Shown here piece after piece: positions 10,316 through 17,879 of a stretch of 64,000 bases of DNA; within the stretch, counting starts at the first letter, position 1, and every line of letters starts with the position of its first letter. This DNA is from Flavobacterium dauae (GTDB lineage Bacteria > Bacteroidota > Bacteroidia > Flavobacteriales > Flavobacteriaceae). The position numbers and the translations under genes are program-made. Location of the stretch: the NCBI RefSeq assembly GCF_004151275.2, contig NZ_CP130821.1:2356001-2420000 (forward strand), given 5' to 3'. The notes under the pieces are model-generated. The model was not told the DNA's origin and did not search any database. It saw only the letters and a list, made by a program, of their open reading frames with translations.

Positions 10316-10492
10316 ATGCAAGAACTAATTGAAAAAATCAATGAAAGCTATGAAGCGATGAAAGCTGATGCAGAATTGCAAGCAGAGAAAGGAAACAAAG
10401 CAGCAGGTACAAGAGCACGTAAGGCTTCTCTTGAATTGGAGAAACTTTTAAAAGAGTTCAGAAAAGCATCTTTGGAAGCATCTAAAGCTTAA
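10316..10492 (+). CDS. Histone H1-like Hc1 protein
   Basis: 58-residue lysine/alanine-rich protein. The core GNKAAGTRARKASLELEKLL is the signature of Bacteroidota Hc1-type nucleoid proteins (Hc1 family). Such proteins bind DNA without sequence specificity through the basic helix. Single gene with its own terminator immediately downstream. It lies between the DUF262/HEPN cargo and the ORF6N-topoisomerase unit, so here it is part of the mobile region, which is unusual if the cell also has its normal chromosomal copy. Confidence 0.85.
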   Translation: MQELIEKINESYEAMKADAELQAEKGNKAAGTRARKASLELEKLLKEFRKASLEASKA

Positions 10493-10496
10493 TGAT

Positions 10497-10543
10497 AAAA
10501 CCCTCTGAAAAATGGACTGACCCCCAAAAATTTGGAGGGTTTT
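10497..10543. terminator. Hairpin terminator after Hc1
   Basis: AAAACCCTC (10497-10505) pairs with GAGGGTTTT (10535-10543). It is T-rich on the plus side, and sits between convergent Hc1 (+) and ORF6N (-). Confidence 0.75.
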
Positions 10544-10546
10544 GTT

Positions 10547-11428
10547 TTATGGAGTGTTCAGAATTTTAAGCATTCTGCCGACTTCAATATCCATTCGTGA
10601 AAAGGCAAACCATTTTTTGCCCAAATCTTTGAGCGATGCGCCGATATGGTATAGTTCCGTTTGGTCTATGATTAAAAATCGGTCGTGTGCATCGGAGAAA
10701 ACCTCTACTTCGATAGGCGGATATTGGCTGTTGTAGCGTTGTAAATCCAGCCGTAGCTGATTGCTGACGCTTTTGGTGTAGATAGTAGCGGTTACGTTCG
10801 TATTGCGTTTGCCCAATAAGGTCAGTACCGTATCGTCCACATAATTATCCAGCAGGATAATGGAGCTTTCAGCATTTCTGATAATATCCGATACAAATGT
10901 ATAGGCATCAAAGACCTGTCCATTGTAGAAGATACCTTTTTCAGCGTGGAGTTTGTCGCTTTCCAATGCCTTAAATATTTCCTCAAATTTTTGGTCGGCT
11001 TGTAATTGTTTCAGTTCTATGTTATCCAAACGATGAAACAGCGAAGCGTTGCTGATAAGCATTTTTCGCATTTCTACAAAGGCTTCCATAATCTCAATAC
11101 TCACTCTTACGGCGACATTGGAGCGAAGCACTGCGGATAGCATTGCTATTCCTTGTTCGCCGAAAACGTAGGGCAGGTAACGTCTTCCGCCTCGCCCTAC
11201 GTTTGAGGTTCCAATTTGGAACCTCAAAAAATCCGCTTCCTCATCGGTCAGTTGAAAACAGAATTTTTCGGGAAACCGCTCTATATTCCGTTTTACCGCT
11301 TTGTTCAGTATTTTGGTTTCAACGTGATACAGCGAAGCGAGGTCGCTGTCGAGCATCACTTGTCTGCCACGTATAGTATAAATCAGATTTCTGATTTCTT
11401 TGGGTACAATAGTCGGTTTATTTTCCAT
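10547..11428 (-). CDS. ORF6N domain DNA-binding protein
   Basis: 293 residues from ATG at 11428 (MENKPTIVPK). A longer frame from 11476 lies entirely inside the topoisomerase gene and was not used. Residues 8-92 are an ORF6N domain (KilA-N-like phage DNA-binding module): IRGRQVMLDSDLASLY, then RFPEKFCFQLT and the YVFGEQGIAML strip. The C-terminal 150 residues, with a coiled stretch and several beta strands, are not recognised. The gene overlaps the 3' end of topB by 11 bp, so it is the last gene of the excision operon. The ORF6N fold suggests DNA binding; its target is unknown. Confidence 0.85.
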   Translation of the reverse strand: MENKPTIVPKEIRNLIYTIRGRQVMLDSDLASLYHVETKILNKAVKRNIERFPEKFCFQLTDEEADFLRFQIGTSNVGRGGRRYLPYVFGEQGIAMLSAVLRSNVAVRVSIEIMEAFVEMRKMLISNASLFHRLDNIELKQLQADQKFEEIFKALESDKLHAEKGIFYNGQVFDAYTFVSDIIRNAESSIILLDNYVDDTVLTLLGKRNTNVTATIYTKSVSNQLRLDLQRYNSQYPPIEVEVFSDAHDRFLIIDQTELYHIGASLKDLGKKWFAFSRMDIEVGRMLKILNTP

Positions 11429-13511
11429 TGCGTTTATTGCTTTTCTTTTTCTCAAATTCAAAGGTGCTTTCGGCATTCTCTTTTAGTATGATGTACGCAT
11501 CGAATTTCTTTCCGGATTTGCTCGTCATTCCTTTAATCAGAGAAGTTTTGCTTTGATTGACAAGGCTCGTAATATCATCTATGCTGATATGTACACCGCA
11601 CACGTTACGGAACTGTACCCAATTACAATGTTCGTCAGGGCATTTGACAATCTTATCACGGATTATAAGTTGTTGGCTTTTACATTTCGGGCAGGTAAGT
11701 TTGGGCAGGTTCGTATTGGCAATGGAAGTTTGTAGTAATTCGTCTGTTATAGACTTTGCGTAAGTTTCCATTTCCCGTAGAAATACCCTTGCATCAACTT
11801 CGTTATTTTCGATTTTCTGCAAAGCCAATTCCCATTCGGCAGTCATAGCCACGTCCGCAATTTTGCGGTCTTTGACCAATCCATATACCTGCAATCCTTT
11901 CTCTGTTGGGATTAAGGATTTTTTTTCCCGTTGGATATAATTGCGGGTAAATAAGGTTTCGATTATTGCCGCTCGTGTAGCCGGAGTGCCAATACCGATA
12001 TGTTGCAGGGCTTTTCGTTCGTCCTCATTTTCGATTTCCTTTCCGGCATTTTCCATTGCCGACAATAGTCCGGCTTCGGTAAAAAGTACAGGCGGTTTGG
12101 TTTTCTTTTCCAAAACGGAGGCTTCCTGTATTTTCAGTTCATCGCCTTTTTTCAAATCGGGTAAATCCTGTATCGGTTCTGTATCTTCGTCCGAGAAACT
12201 GCCTTTTATGGAACGCCAGCCAGCCTCTAATATCTTACAGCCTTTCAGCGTAAAATCATAGTGCGATACTTCTAACGCTATATCGGTTATCTCTTTTACG
12301 CAGGCTTGTGATATGGCTTCGAGCAGTCGAAAGGCAATCATATTATACACTTTTGTTTCGTCCGCATTGAGTGCAGACGGAATTTTGTCGGTAATCAACA
12401 ACCCGTGGTGGTCTGTTACACGCAAATCGTTTACAATTCGCTTATTGAAACGCCCCCATTTCAATTTTGAAACAGCTTGCTTGAAATTCTCGTTGTCCTG
12501 TAACGCTCTTACAAGGTTGGGAATTTCAGCCCACATATCTTCAGGTATGTATTTACTTCCGGTACGGGGATAGGTAATAAATTTTTGTTCGTACAGGCTT
12601 TGAGCAATATTGAGCGTTTGTTCGGCAGATAGGTTCAGCTTTTTGTTGGCTTCCTTTTGCAGTCCTGTCAGGTCAAACAATAAGGGCGGTTGCTCAGTGG
12701 TATTTTTGCTTTCCACAGATACAACCGTAGCGGTTCCGTGTCTTTGGATGGAACGCAAGGTATCTTCCGCTAACTTCTGTTCGTCCCATTTGGTTTTTGA
12801 GATACTTTTAAAATCAATATCCTCTTTGCGGTGTAATAGCTGAATTTGCCAATACTTCTTAACCGAGAAATTTTTGTTTTCCAGATAGCGTTTGCAAATC
12901 AAAGCCAATGTAGGCGTTTGCACTCTGCCCAGCGAATAAATCCCGTTGCCTGCGGCTATGCTCAACGCTTGTGTGGCGTTGATGCCCACCAGCCAATCGG
13001 CACGGCTTCTGCCTTGTGCAGCCTGATACAATCCGTCAAATGCCGCTCCGTCTTTCAGGCTGTCAAACCCTTGCTTTATGGCTTTTTCGGTAAGCGAGCT
13101 TATCCAAAGCCGCTCAAAGGGCTTGTTGCATTTCAGGTATTCATAAATGTACCGAAATATCAATTCGCCCTCACGCCCCGCATCGGTCGCAACAATAATA
13201 CTGTTGCTTTTATTGAATAGTTCTTTGATGACTTTTAGTTGCTTCAATGCTCCTGTATCGGCTTGATAGCCTTTGTCCTTTTTGACCTTGCGAACGGTCA
13301 AAACAAACGGGTTCGGAAGAATAGGCAATGAAGCCTTATCAAACCCCGAAATCCCGTAATCTTCGGGCATTCCCAGACCTATAAGATGTCCGAATGCCCA
13401 CGTAACAAAATAGCCGTTACCTGTCAGGTAGCCGTCCTTTTTATCGGAAGCTCCCACAAGTCCGGCTATTTCCCTTGCTACACTTGGTTTTTCTGCAATG
13501 ATTGTTTTCAT
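11418..13511 (-). CDS. topB: Type IA DNA topoisomerase (TopB/Exc-like)
   Basis: 697 residues. The Toprim domain has IIAEKPSVA at the start and ATDAGREGE (108-116). The active-site tyrosine is Y314 in FITYPRTGSKY, with R316 beside it. In CTnDOT the matching protein Exc is a topoisomerase III-like enzyme of the excision operon. The C-terminus carries a short zinc-finger-like CPKC...CPDEHC segment, then a final repeat with KGMTSKSGKKFDAYI that resembles the DUF3945 repeats of the adjacent Orf3-like protein. Start 2 bp after the stop of the DUF4099 gene: same operon. Confidence 0.9.
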   Translation of the reverse strand: MKTIIAEKPSVAREIAGLVGASDKKDGYLTGNGYFVTWAFGHLIGLGMPEDYGISGFDKASLPILPNPFVLTVRKVKKDKGYQADTGALKQLKVIKELFNKSNSIIVATDAGREGELIFRYIYEYLKCNKPFERLWISSLTEKAIKQGFDSLKDGAAFDGLYQAAQGRSRADWLVGINATQALSIAAGNGIYSLGRVQTPTLALICKRYLENKNFSVKKYWQIQLLHRKEDIDFKSISKTKWDEQKLAEDTLRSIQRHGTATVVSVESKNTTEQPPLLFDLTGLQKEANKKLNLSAEQTLNIAQSLYEQKFITYPRTGSKYIPEDMWAEIPNLVRALQDNENFKQAVSKLKWGRFNKRIVNDLRVTDHHGLLITDKIPSALNADETKVYNMIAFRLLEAISQACVKEITDIALEVSHYDFTLKGCKILEAGWRSIKGSFSDEDTEPIQDLPDLKKGDELKIQEASVLEKKTKPPVLFTEAGLLSAMENAGKEIENEDERKALQHIGIGTPATRAAIIETLFTRNYIQREKKSLIPTEKGLQVYGLVKDRKIADVAMTAEWELALQKIENNEVDARVFLREMETYAKSITDELLQTSIANTNLPKLTCPKCKSQQLIIRDKIVKCPDEHCNWVQFRNVCGVHISIDDITSLVNQSKTSLIKGMTSKSGKKFDAYIILKENAESTFEFEKKKSNKRNGK

Positions 13512-13513
13512 AA

Positions 13514-14944
13514 TTAACTTACTTTTTTACCTCTTGATTTTGCAGGTGCTTTCGGCTTATCCTGTTTCTCCTGTTGCTTTTCATTCTTCGGTCTTTGCTG
13601 TCCTTTTTGTAAAGGCTCTTTGAGGTTTTTAGTTGCTTCATTGGTTTTGCCTTTGGAATTGACCTCCGTTTGCGTTTTGTGAGCTTCGGTAGCTTGCACA
13701 CGTTCCTTATACTGGCTGGGAAACTCAAAGAATGGTTTTCCAGTGGCTTTATTCAGTGTAATATAGCCTTGATAGGGTTGCCCTTTTTTATCGGTCAGTT
13801 CAACATATACGGATTGACCCTCTTTGAGCTTATCCTGCTGCTCATTATCCAGTTTCTTTCCTCTAAAGGTTTTCGGAGCTTCCTCTGGTTGGGATTGTTG
13901 CTTACTTTGAGTTTGACTATTGTTTTGATTTCGGTCAAACAGAAACTCAACGTATCTTTTATCTGCGTTATATTGAACATTTGCATCAAATGGAGTTCCT
14001 TTTGTAGAAGTCATTCCCTTGATGAATAAAGGTTTACCCTCCATTAGAATTTGTTTTTGTGCGTCATCCAATTTCACTCCTTTGATTTCATCAGGGATTT
14101 TGATAAAATCCGTCCGTAACGCGATAACATCATTTGTCAGTTTGTCTATACTGATAATGGACGGTATCAATTCGCCTGTCTTGGTATTCTTTAAATCGAC
14201 CACCCGCCCCATATTGCCTGTTTCGAGCAGGTTTTTCTTATCCTCATCAGTGAACTTGTGTCCGAAAAACTCAGAATAGAGATTGGGTTGCTTTTTAGTC
14301 GGGTAAAGATCTGGAACAAATTTTCCATCTTCACGTGGAATTAACGATAGACGACCTTCTACGCGAAGAGGGCGGGAGATACCGTCAATTCTTGCACTAA
14401 TTCCTACAAGTTCATTAGTTTTGTAACCTTTTAACAAAGGTTCGAGCAGGTTTCTTTTTTCAAGATATTCCTTGCTCAGTCCAAGATTTTTCACGGTTTC
14501 CCAATCAATTTGTTCCGCAGTGCAGCGGTACTGATTTTGTTCTGTGGTTGTTTCTGTTGTTGCCATATCTTTTTGATTTTTCTGTTCTGTTTTGAGTTCG
14601 TGTTTGTCCATCAGTTCTTTTCCTTCGGAAGTGGGGTGGTTTACTTCTTTCTGCAAGGCTTTGGCAAGATCCAAAGACATCGGTTCAGTCACTTTGAAAA
14701 AAGAAAATTTGGTAGGATCCTTTAACTGACTGATGAAGTTGGAGAAAAAATTGGAAATAAAGTCACCGTGCCGATCCACTCGCATAAACAAGTTCTGGTT
14801 TCTTTTTGTGGGATTGATCATCTTCATTTTTCCATTTTCATCCATTTGCTGTACAGCCTGGATTTTCTTTTTTTCTTTGTCCAGTACCAATAAGATGTCC
14901 GATAGCTGTTCGGGCACCTCCTGTTTGTTTGTTTCTTCGCTCAT
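13514..14944 (-). CDS. DUF4099/DUF3945 ICE protein (Orf3-like)
   Basis: 476 residues, highly charged, Q/K-rich ends. The middle (about 140-230) resembles DUF4099. Then come at least two DUF3945-type repeats with KGxxxFIKGMTSTKGTPFD and VYVELTDKKGQPYQGYI patterns. The C-terminal 70 residues are lysine/glutamine-rich and disordered. It sits between the small HTH genes and topB, the place of orf3 in the CTnDOT operon xis2c-xis2d-orf3-exc. Biochemical function unknown. The 99-bp gap upstream holds a promoter-like box and one copy of the 15-bp operator motif. Confidence 0.8.
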   Translation of the reverse strand: MSEETNKQEVPEQLSDILLVLDKEKKKIQAVQQMDENGKMKMINPTKRNQNLFMRVDRHGDFISNFFSNFISQLKDPTKFSFFKVTEPMSLDLAKALQKEVNHPTSEGKELMDKHELKTEQKNQKDMATTETTTEQNQYRCTAEQIDWETVKNLGLSKEYLEKRNLLEPLLKGYKTNELVGISARIDGISRPLRVEGRLSLIPREDGKFVPDLYPTKKQPNLYSEFFGHKFTDEDKKNLLETGNMGRVVDLKNTKTGELIPSIISIDKLTNDVIALRTDFIKIPDEIKGVKLDDAQKQILMEGKPLFIKGMTSTKGTPFDANVQYNADKRYVEFLFDRNQNNSQTQSKQQSQPEEAPKTFRGKKLDNEQQDKLKEGQSVYVELTDKKGQPYQGYITLNKATGKPFFEFPSQYKERVQATEAHKTQTEVNSKGKTNEATKNLKEPLQKGQQRPKNEKQQEKQDKPKAPAKSRGKKVS

Positions 14945-14970
14945 CTTTATTTTATTTTAATGTTCGGTGT

Positions 14971-15032
14971 CGAAAGTAATGGAAGATATTAAGCTATTGC
15001 CCGAAGTGGCAGTCAAAGGCAGTATTTGGCGT
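14971..15032 (-). promoter_or_regulatory. Candidate promoter/operator of orf3-topB
   Basis: GGCAGTATTTGGCGT at 15018-15032 is the third copy of the 15-mer found twice before the DUF1896 gene; a half copy GGCAG precedes it at 15008-15012. On the minus strand TACTTTCG (14971-14978) is a near match to the TAnnTTTG -7 box. Confidence 0.45.
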
Positions 15033-15043
15033 TCATTGGCTGG

Positions 15044-15325
15044 TTACTTGTTAAAACTCTCTCTGATAAATTGATGTACATCGGATAGTTTATAGTAAAG
15101 TTTGCCGGATATGGTATAATAAGGAAGTTTGCCAATGGAACGGTAGCGTTGCAGGGAACGGGGACTTATTCTGAGCATCTGCATTAAATCCTGATTATCG
15201 AGCAATTCTTCACCGTCTATGCTGTTGCGTTTCTTTTTTAAGGTGTCAATCCGGTCGCCGATCATATCAAACCTGTCCATTATACGCTCCATCCACGCCA
15301 AAAATTCCATTCTGTCTATATTCAT
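15044..15325 (-). CDS. Small helix-turn-helix protein (Xis2d-like)
   Basis: 93 residues. The N-terminal helix is followed by a winged HTH of the excisionase/MerR type at about 40-88: DNQDLMQMLRISPRSLQRYR, then the wing KLPYYTISGKLYY. In CTnDOT the two small basic proteins Xis2c and Xis2d act as recombination directionality factors with the integrase. This protein and its neighbour occupy the same position in the operon, 11 bp apart. Confidence 0.8.
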   Translation of the reverse strand: MNIDRMEFLAWMERIMDRFDMIGDRIDTLKKKRNSIDGEELLDNQDLMQMLRISPRSLQRYRSIGKLPYYTISGKLYYKLSDVHQFIRESFNK

Positions 15326-15336
15326 AACGATACCTT

Positions 15337-15690
15337 TTATTGGTTGGTTGATTTCAGTTTTCTTCCTTTTTCAATATAACTTTTGCCTTTTGCCATCAGT
15401 TCCTCCACATACTCATCACTACTTTGAATTGCATTGGCATTGAGCATTTCCTTAATTGCTCCGATGGTATAGAAGTACTGCCCATAGATTTTGGAGTAAG
15501 TGATTTCGCCTTTGGTACGCATACGCCACAGTGTTTTTTCGCTGAGGTGAAGGTATTGACATACCTCGTGGTTATTGAGCCAGAGATCGTCATAGCTTGT
15601 ATCATCCAGACTTTTCAGATAATCAGCAATACCATTAATGCGGCTGTTGAGCTGTTGCCATGCTTCTTCTTCAATGGTTACTATTTTCAT
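15337..15690 (-). CDS. Small helix-turn-helix protein (Xis2c-like)
   Basis: 117 residues from ATG 15690 (a second ATG lies one codon upstream). A winged HTH spans about 40-90: NNHEVCQYLHLSEKTLWRMR, wing GEITYSKIYGQYFY. It is the first gene of the putative excision operon; the 260-bp upstream region carries palindromic TTGGCA/TGCCAA sites expected for an activator such as RteC. Confidence 0.8.
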   Translation of the reverse strand: MKIVTIEEEAWQQLNSRINGIADYLKSLDDTSYDDLWLNNHEVCQYLHLSEKTLWRMRTKGEITYSKIYGQYFYTIGAIKEMLNANAIQSSDEYVEELMAKGKSYIEKGRKLKSTNQ

Positions 15691-15716
15691 CATATTGCTT
15701 TTTAATGTTCACAATG

Positions 15717-15773
15717 CAAAATTGATAAAGGGGAGGGAGTTTGTCTGCCAAGTTCTGCCAATTGGTTTGGCGG
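15717..15773 (-). promoter_or_regulatory. Promoter-proximal RteC-type site of the xis2c operon
   Basis: CTGCCA at 15745-15750 and again at 15755-15760, followed by CCAATTGG-type and TTTGGCGG sequence to 15773. A near -7 box, CAATTTTG on the minus strand, lies at 15717-15724, 32 bp centre to centre from the CTGCCA pair. That spacing fits an activator bound next to RNA polymerase. Confidence 0.45.
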
Positions 15774-15865
15774 TTTTTTGAAAATTTCTATCATCGCTAA
15801 AAACTCTTGTTTTATAAGGATTATACGGAATTTGGAATATGCCGAACAGGTATTTTTTGGTTATT

Positions 15866-15887
15866 TGCCAATTGGCAGACATTGGCA
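15866..15887 (-). promoter_or_regulatory. Distal palindromic operator TGCCAATTGGCA
   Basis: A perfect 12-bp palindrome TGCCAATTGGCA (15866-15877) plus a further ATTGGCA half-site (15881-15887), between rteC and xis2c. It uses the same half-site as the promoter-proximal cluster at 15745-15773 and may be a second RteC site or an rteC feedback site. The rest of the 15691-15953 spacer shows nothing else recognisable. Confidence 0.4.
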
Positions 15888-15953
15888 AAATGATATAAAA
15901 TGGCAAGACAGCACACTTTTGATGTACTGCCTTGCAAAAAAGCTATGCTGATT

Positions 15954-16802
15954 TTAAAGATCTTTATCCATATAATCTTCCAACGAAGTTTTGAGCTGGT
16001 CCAAAAATGCAGTTCGGGAACCGCTCCGGGTTTTCATTCTGTGGAAAGAGTGATGCAGGTCTCCAAGAGTAATACCGAATAGAATTTGGAACATCAGGCT
16101 TATTTTCCGGACACCGATTTTACCGTGAGAGATAACGCCGCAGGCGTAAAGAGCATAAATCAATTCGATAAGTGCATTTTTACTGTCTGTCCAAAAGATA
16201 TCTTTAGAATTTGCCGGCTTTTGTAAAATAGAATCTGGATTTTCATCGGGATTGATTTTAGTCAGCAGATAAGTGTAGAGCAATTCGTTGGCAATTATTC
16301 TTGCAGTCTTGTAATCGTAAAAAGTGGAAAATTCAGGATCTATCTCAAAAACGATACTGTTCAGTCCGTCGTGGTAATTGATGTTCCCTCTTTTGAAATA
16401 GGTGTCGTCACGGTCAGTACGTCCCGAGCGATAGTACCTGTAAAAGTCAGAATTACATATGTGCTCAATGTACTCTCTTTTTAAATTTGCTAATTGGGCA
16501 GAAAAATAACTGTAATAGATTTTACCGTTGCTGACCGGACAGGTTGTTTCAATCCGATAGACTTTATTGTAGTAGATAAGCTTTCCGAGAATTTGTGGTT
16601 TAACCTCCTTAAAGAAGACTATTTCTTCTTTCTCATTTTTAAAGCCCTTTTCGCAGAGAGAAATCTTCAATTCATTTAATATGTCTTGTAAATAAGAAAT
16701 CATCCGGTAAGACTCATCAATTATACTTCCCGTTAACATTCCGATTGCTTTCTCTTCTTTCTGTATTCTTTCTAATACATCTTTGTAAAAACATTTTTCC
16801 AT
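15954..16802 (-). CDS. rteC: RteC family excision regulator
   Basis: 282 residues, matching the RteC family over its length, with the conserved central strip around FYRYYRSGRTDRDDTYF. In CTnDOT, RteC is made after RteB activation and activates the xis2c-xis2d-orf3-exc operon by binding inverted half-sites upstream of its promoter. The same downstream operon is present here. No rteA/rteB is in the window, so what controls rteC cannot be read off. Confidence 0.85.
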   Translation of the reverse strand: MEKCFYKDVLERIQKEEKAIGMLTGSIIDESYRMISYLQDILNELKISLCEKGFKNEKEEIVFFKEVKPQILGKLIYYNKVYRIETTCPVSNGKIYYSYFSAQLANLKREYIEHICNSDFYRYYRSGRTDRDDTYFKRGNINYHDGLNSIVFEIDPEFSTFYDYKTARIIANELLYTYLLTKINPDENPDSILQKPANSKDIFWTDSKNALIELIYALYACGVISHGKIGVRKISLMFQILFGITLGDLHHSFHRMKTRSGSRTAFLDQLKTSLEDYMDKDL

Positions 16803-16840
16803 AATAAAAAACCTTTAAGTGAATAAGTTAAATGTTCAAC

Positions 16841-17080
16841 TTAAATATTTTTCCTTAAATAGAGATATATTATATAAAAATACATGGCTTGAAATAAAAG
16901 ATATATGATTAAGATCAGAATATATACGAAGAATATATACACTAAGTATGTCTTGAAAGCATAATAAAACATATTTTTGATATATATTATGAAGTTACAG
17001 AAAATCGTCAATACTTTATTATTTTCCTTGATTAGAGAATTTAATTGATAAAGTTCATCAATATTTTTCTCAATACACAT
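16841..17080 (-). CDS. 79-residue hypothetical membrane protein
   Basis: A short polar N-terminus (MCIEKNIDELYQLNSLIKENN), then nearly continuous hydrophobic/aromatic sequence able to form two membrane helices. It lies 38 bp upstream of rteC on the same strand. The DNA is so AT-rich that chance reading frames are frequent, so the gene is uncertain. Confidence 0.4.
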   Translation of the reverse strand: MCIEKNIDELYQLNSLIKENNKVLTIFCNFIIYIKNMFYYAFKTYLVYIFFVYILILIIYLLFQAMYFYIIYLYLRKNI

Positions 17081-17114
17081 TTAATTAAATTAAAGAGATG
17101 TGAAGAAGTTTTTT

Positions 17115-17124
17115 GTATATTTGT
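17115..17124 (+). other. Candidate ICE end (CTnDOT-type attachment core)
   Basis: GTATATTTGT fits 9 of 10 positions of the CTnDOT-family attB core GTANNTTTGC. It lies exactly between the last ICE-type gene and the terminator of the ribosomal superoperon. The core overlaps the Bacteroidota -7 promoter consensus TAnnTTTG, so a promoter is the competing reading. Confidence 0.3.
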
Positions 17125-17250
17125 AAGTGATTTACAAGGAAAATGGTAGAATAAGAATGCAATAAGAACCATTACTAAATCGTTACCAGTAATGATATGA
17201 AATATTGTAAACTACTCTTTATTAGCCGATTTCGGCTTTATTAATCTTTT
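17116..17250 (+). ncRNA. Candidate small transcript with terminator
   Basis: A -7-like TATATTTG (17116-17123) is followed by a hairpin CATTACT/AGTAATG (17170-17194), then a GC-rich terminator hairpin AGCCGA/TCGGCT (17224-17237) and a T-tract. The only ATG nearby (17143) opens a three-codon frame. This is the pattern of an untranslated RNA of about 115 nt, but no family is recognised and no good -33 box is seen. Confidence 0.35.
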
Positions 17251-17267
17251 TTTATAAAAGTATAAAA

Positions 17268-17298
17268 AAAAGGACAAACTTTAAAAGTTTGTCCTTTT
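17268..17298. terminator. Terminator of the ribosomal superoperon
   Basis: A perfect 15-bp stem (17268-17282 with 17284-17298) around a one-base centre, with A/T tracts on both sides. It ends minus-strand transcription 30 bp beyond the rplQ stop. Confidence 0.9.
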
Positions 17299-17328
17299 AA
17301 TATAATAGAATAATTTATGTTTGATAAA

Positions 17329-17817
17329 TTACTCATTTGTTTCGTTAGCTTCAGTAGAAGTTTCAGCAGCAGGAGTAGTTTCAACTGTAGTATCAGCTTT
17401 TTTTCTACCTCTACGAGTTGTAGCTTTTTTAACTTCTTTTTTACCAGCGTTATAAATTTCGTTGAAATCTACTAATTCGATCATTGCCATTTCAGCGTTA
17501 TCTCCTAAACGATTTCCTAATTTAATGATACGAGTGTATCCTCCCGGACGATCACCTACTTTAGGAGCAACCTCTCTGAACAATTCAGTAACGGCATACT
17601 TGTTTCTTAAGTAAGAGAAAACGATACGGCGGTTGTGTGTATCATCTGTTTTAGACTTAGTTACTAACGGCTCAACAAATTGTTTTAATGCCTTAGCTTT
17701 AGCCACTGTAGTGTTAATACGTTTGTGTTCTATTAAAGAACAAGCCATATTAGCCAACATTGCTTTTCTGTGACCCGCTTGTCTGCCTAAATGGTTTACT
17801 TTTTTTCCGTGTCTCAT
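17329..17817 (-). CDS. rplQ: 50S ribosomal protein bL17
   Basis: 162 residues. The conserved L17 domain ([12 protein letters not shown] at the start, then [14 protein letters not shown]) covers about the first 120. The remaining 40 form a basic RRGRKK stretch followed by a threonine/glutamate/alanine tail, the extension normal in flavobacteria. Last gene of the superoperon, 62 bp after rpoA. Confidence 0.97.
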   Translation of the reverse strand: MRHGKKVNHLGRQAGHRKAMLANMACSLIEHKRINTTVAKAKALKQFVEPLVTKSKTDDTHNRRIVFSYLRNKYAVTELFREVAPKVGDRPGGYTRIIKLGNRLGDNAEMAMIELVDFNEIYNAGKKEVKKATTRRGRKKADTTVETTPAAETSTEANETNE

Positions 17818-17879
17818 GACGTAGTTTTTTAACCTTCATCTTGCTTCAATCCGCTATGGAGCGCAAAATATGAAGTAAT

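Noticed and set aside
11553-14960. Plus-strand frames opposite topB and the DUF4099 gene
   Set aside because: Antisense shadows; composition mirrors the genes on the other strand.
15900-16082. Plus-strand 60-codon frame across the rteC end
   Set aside because: No family pattern; overlaps the conserved C-terminus of RteC in antisense.
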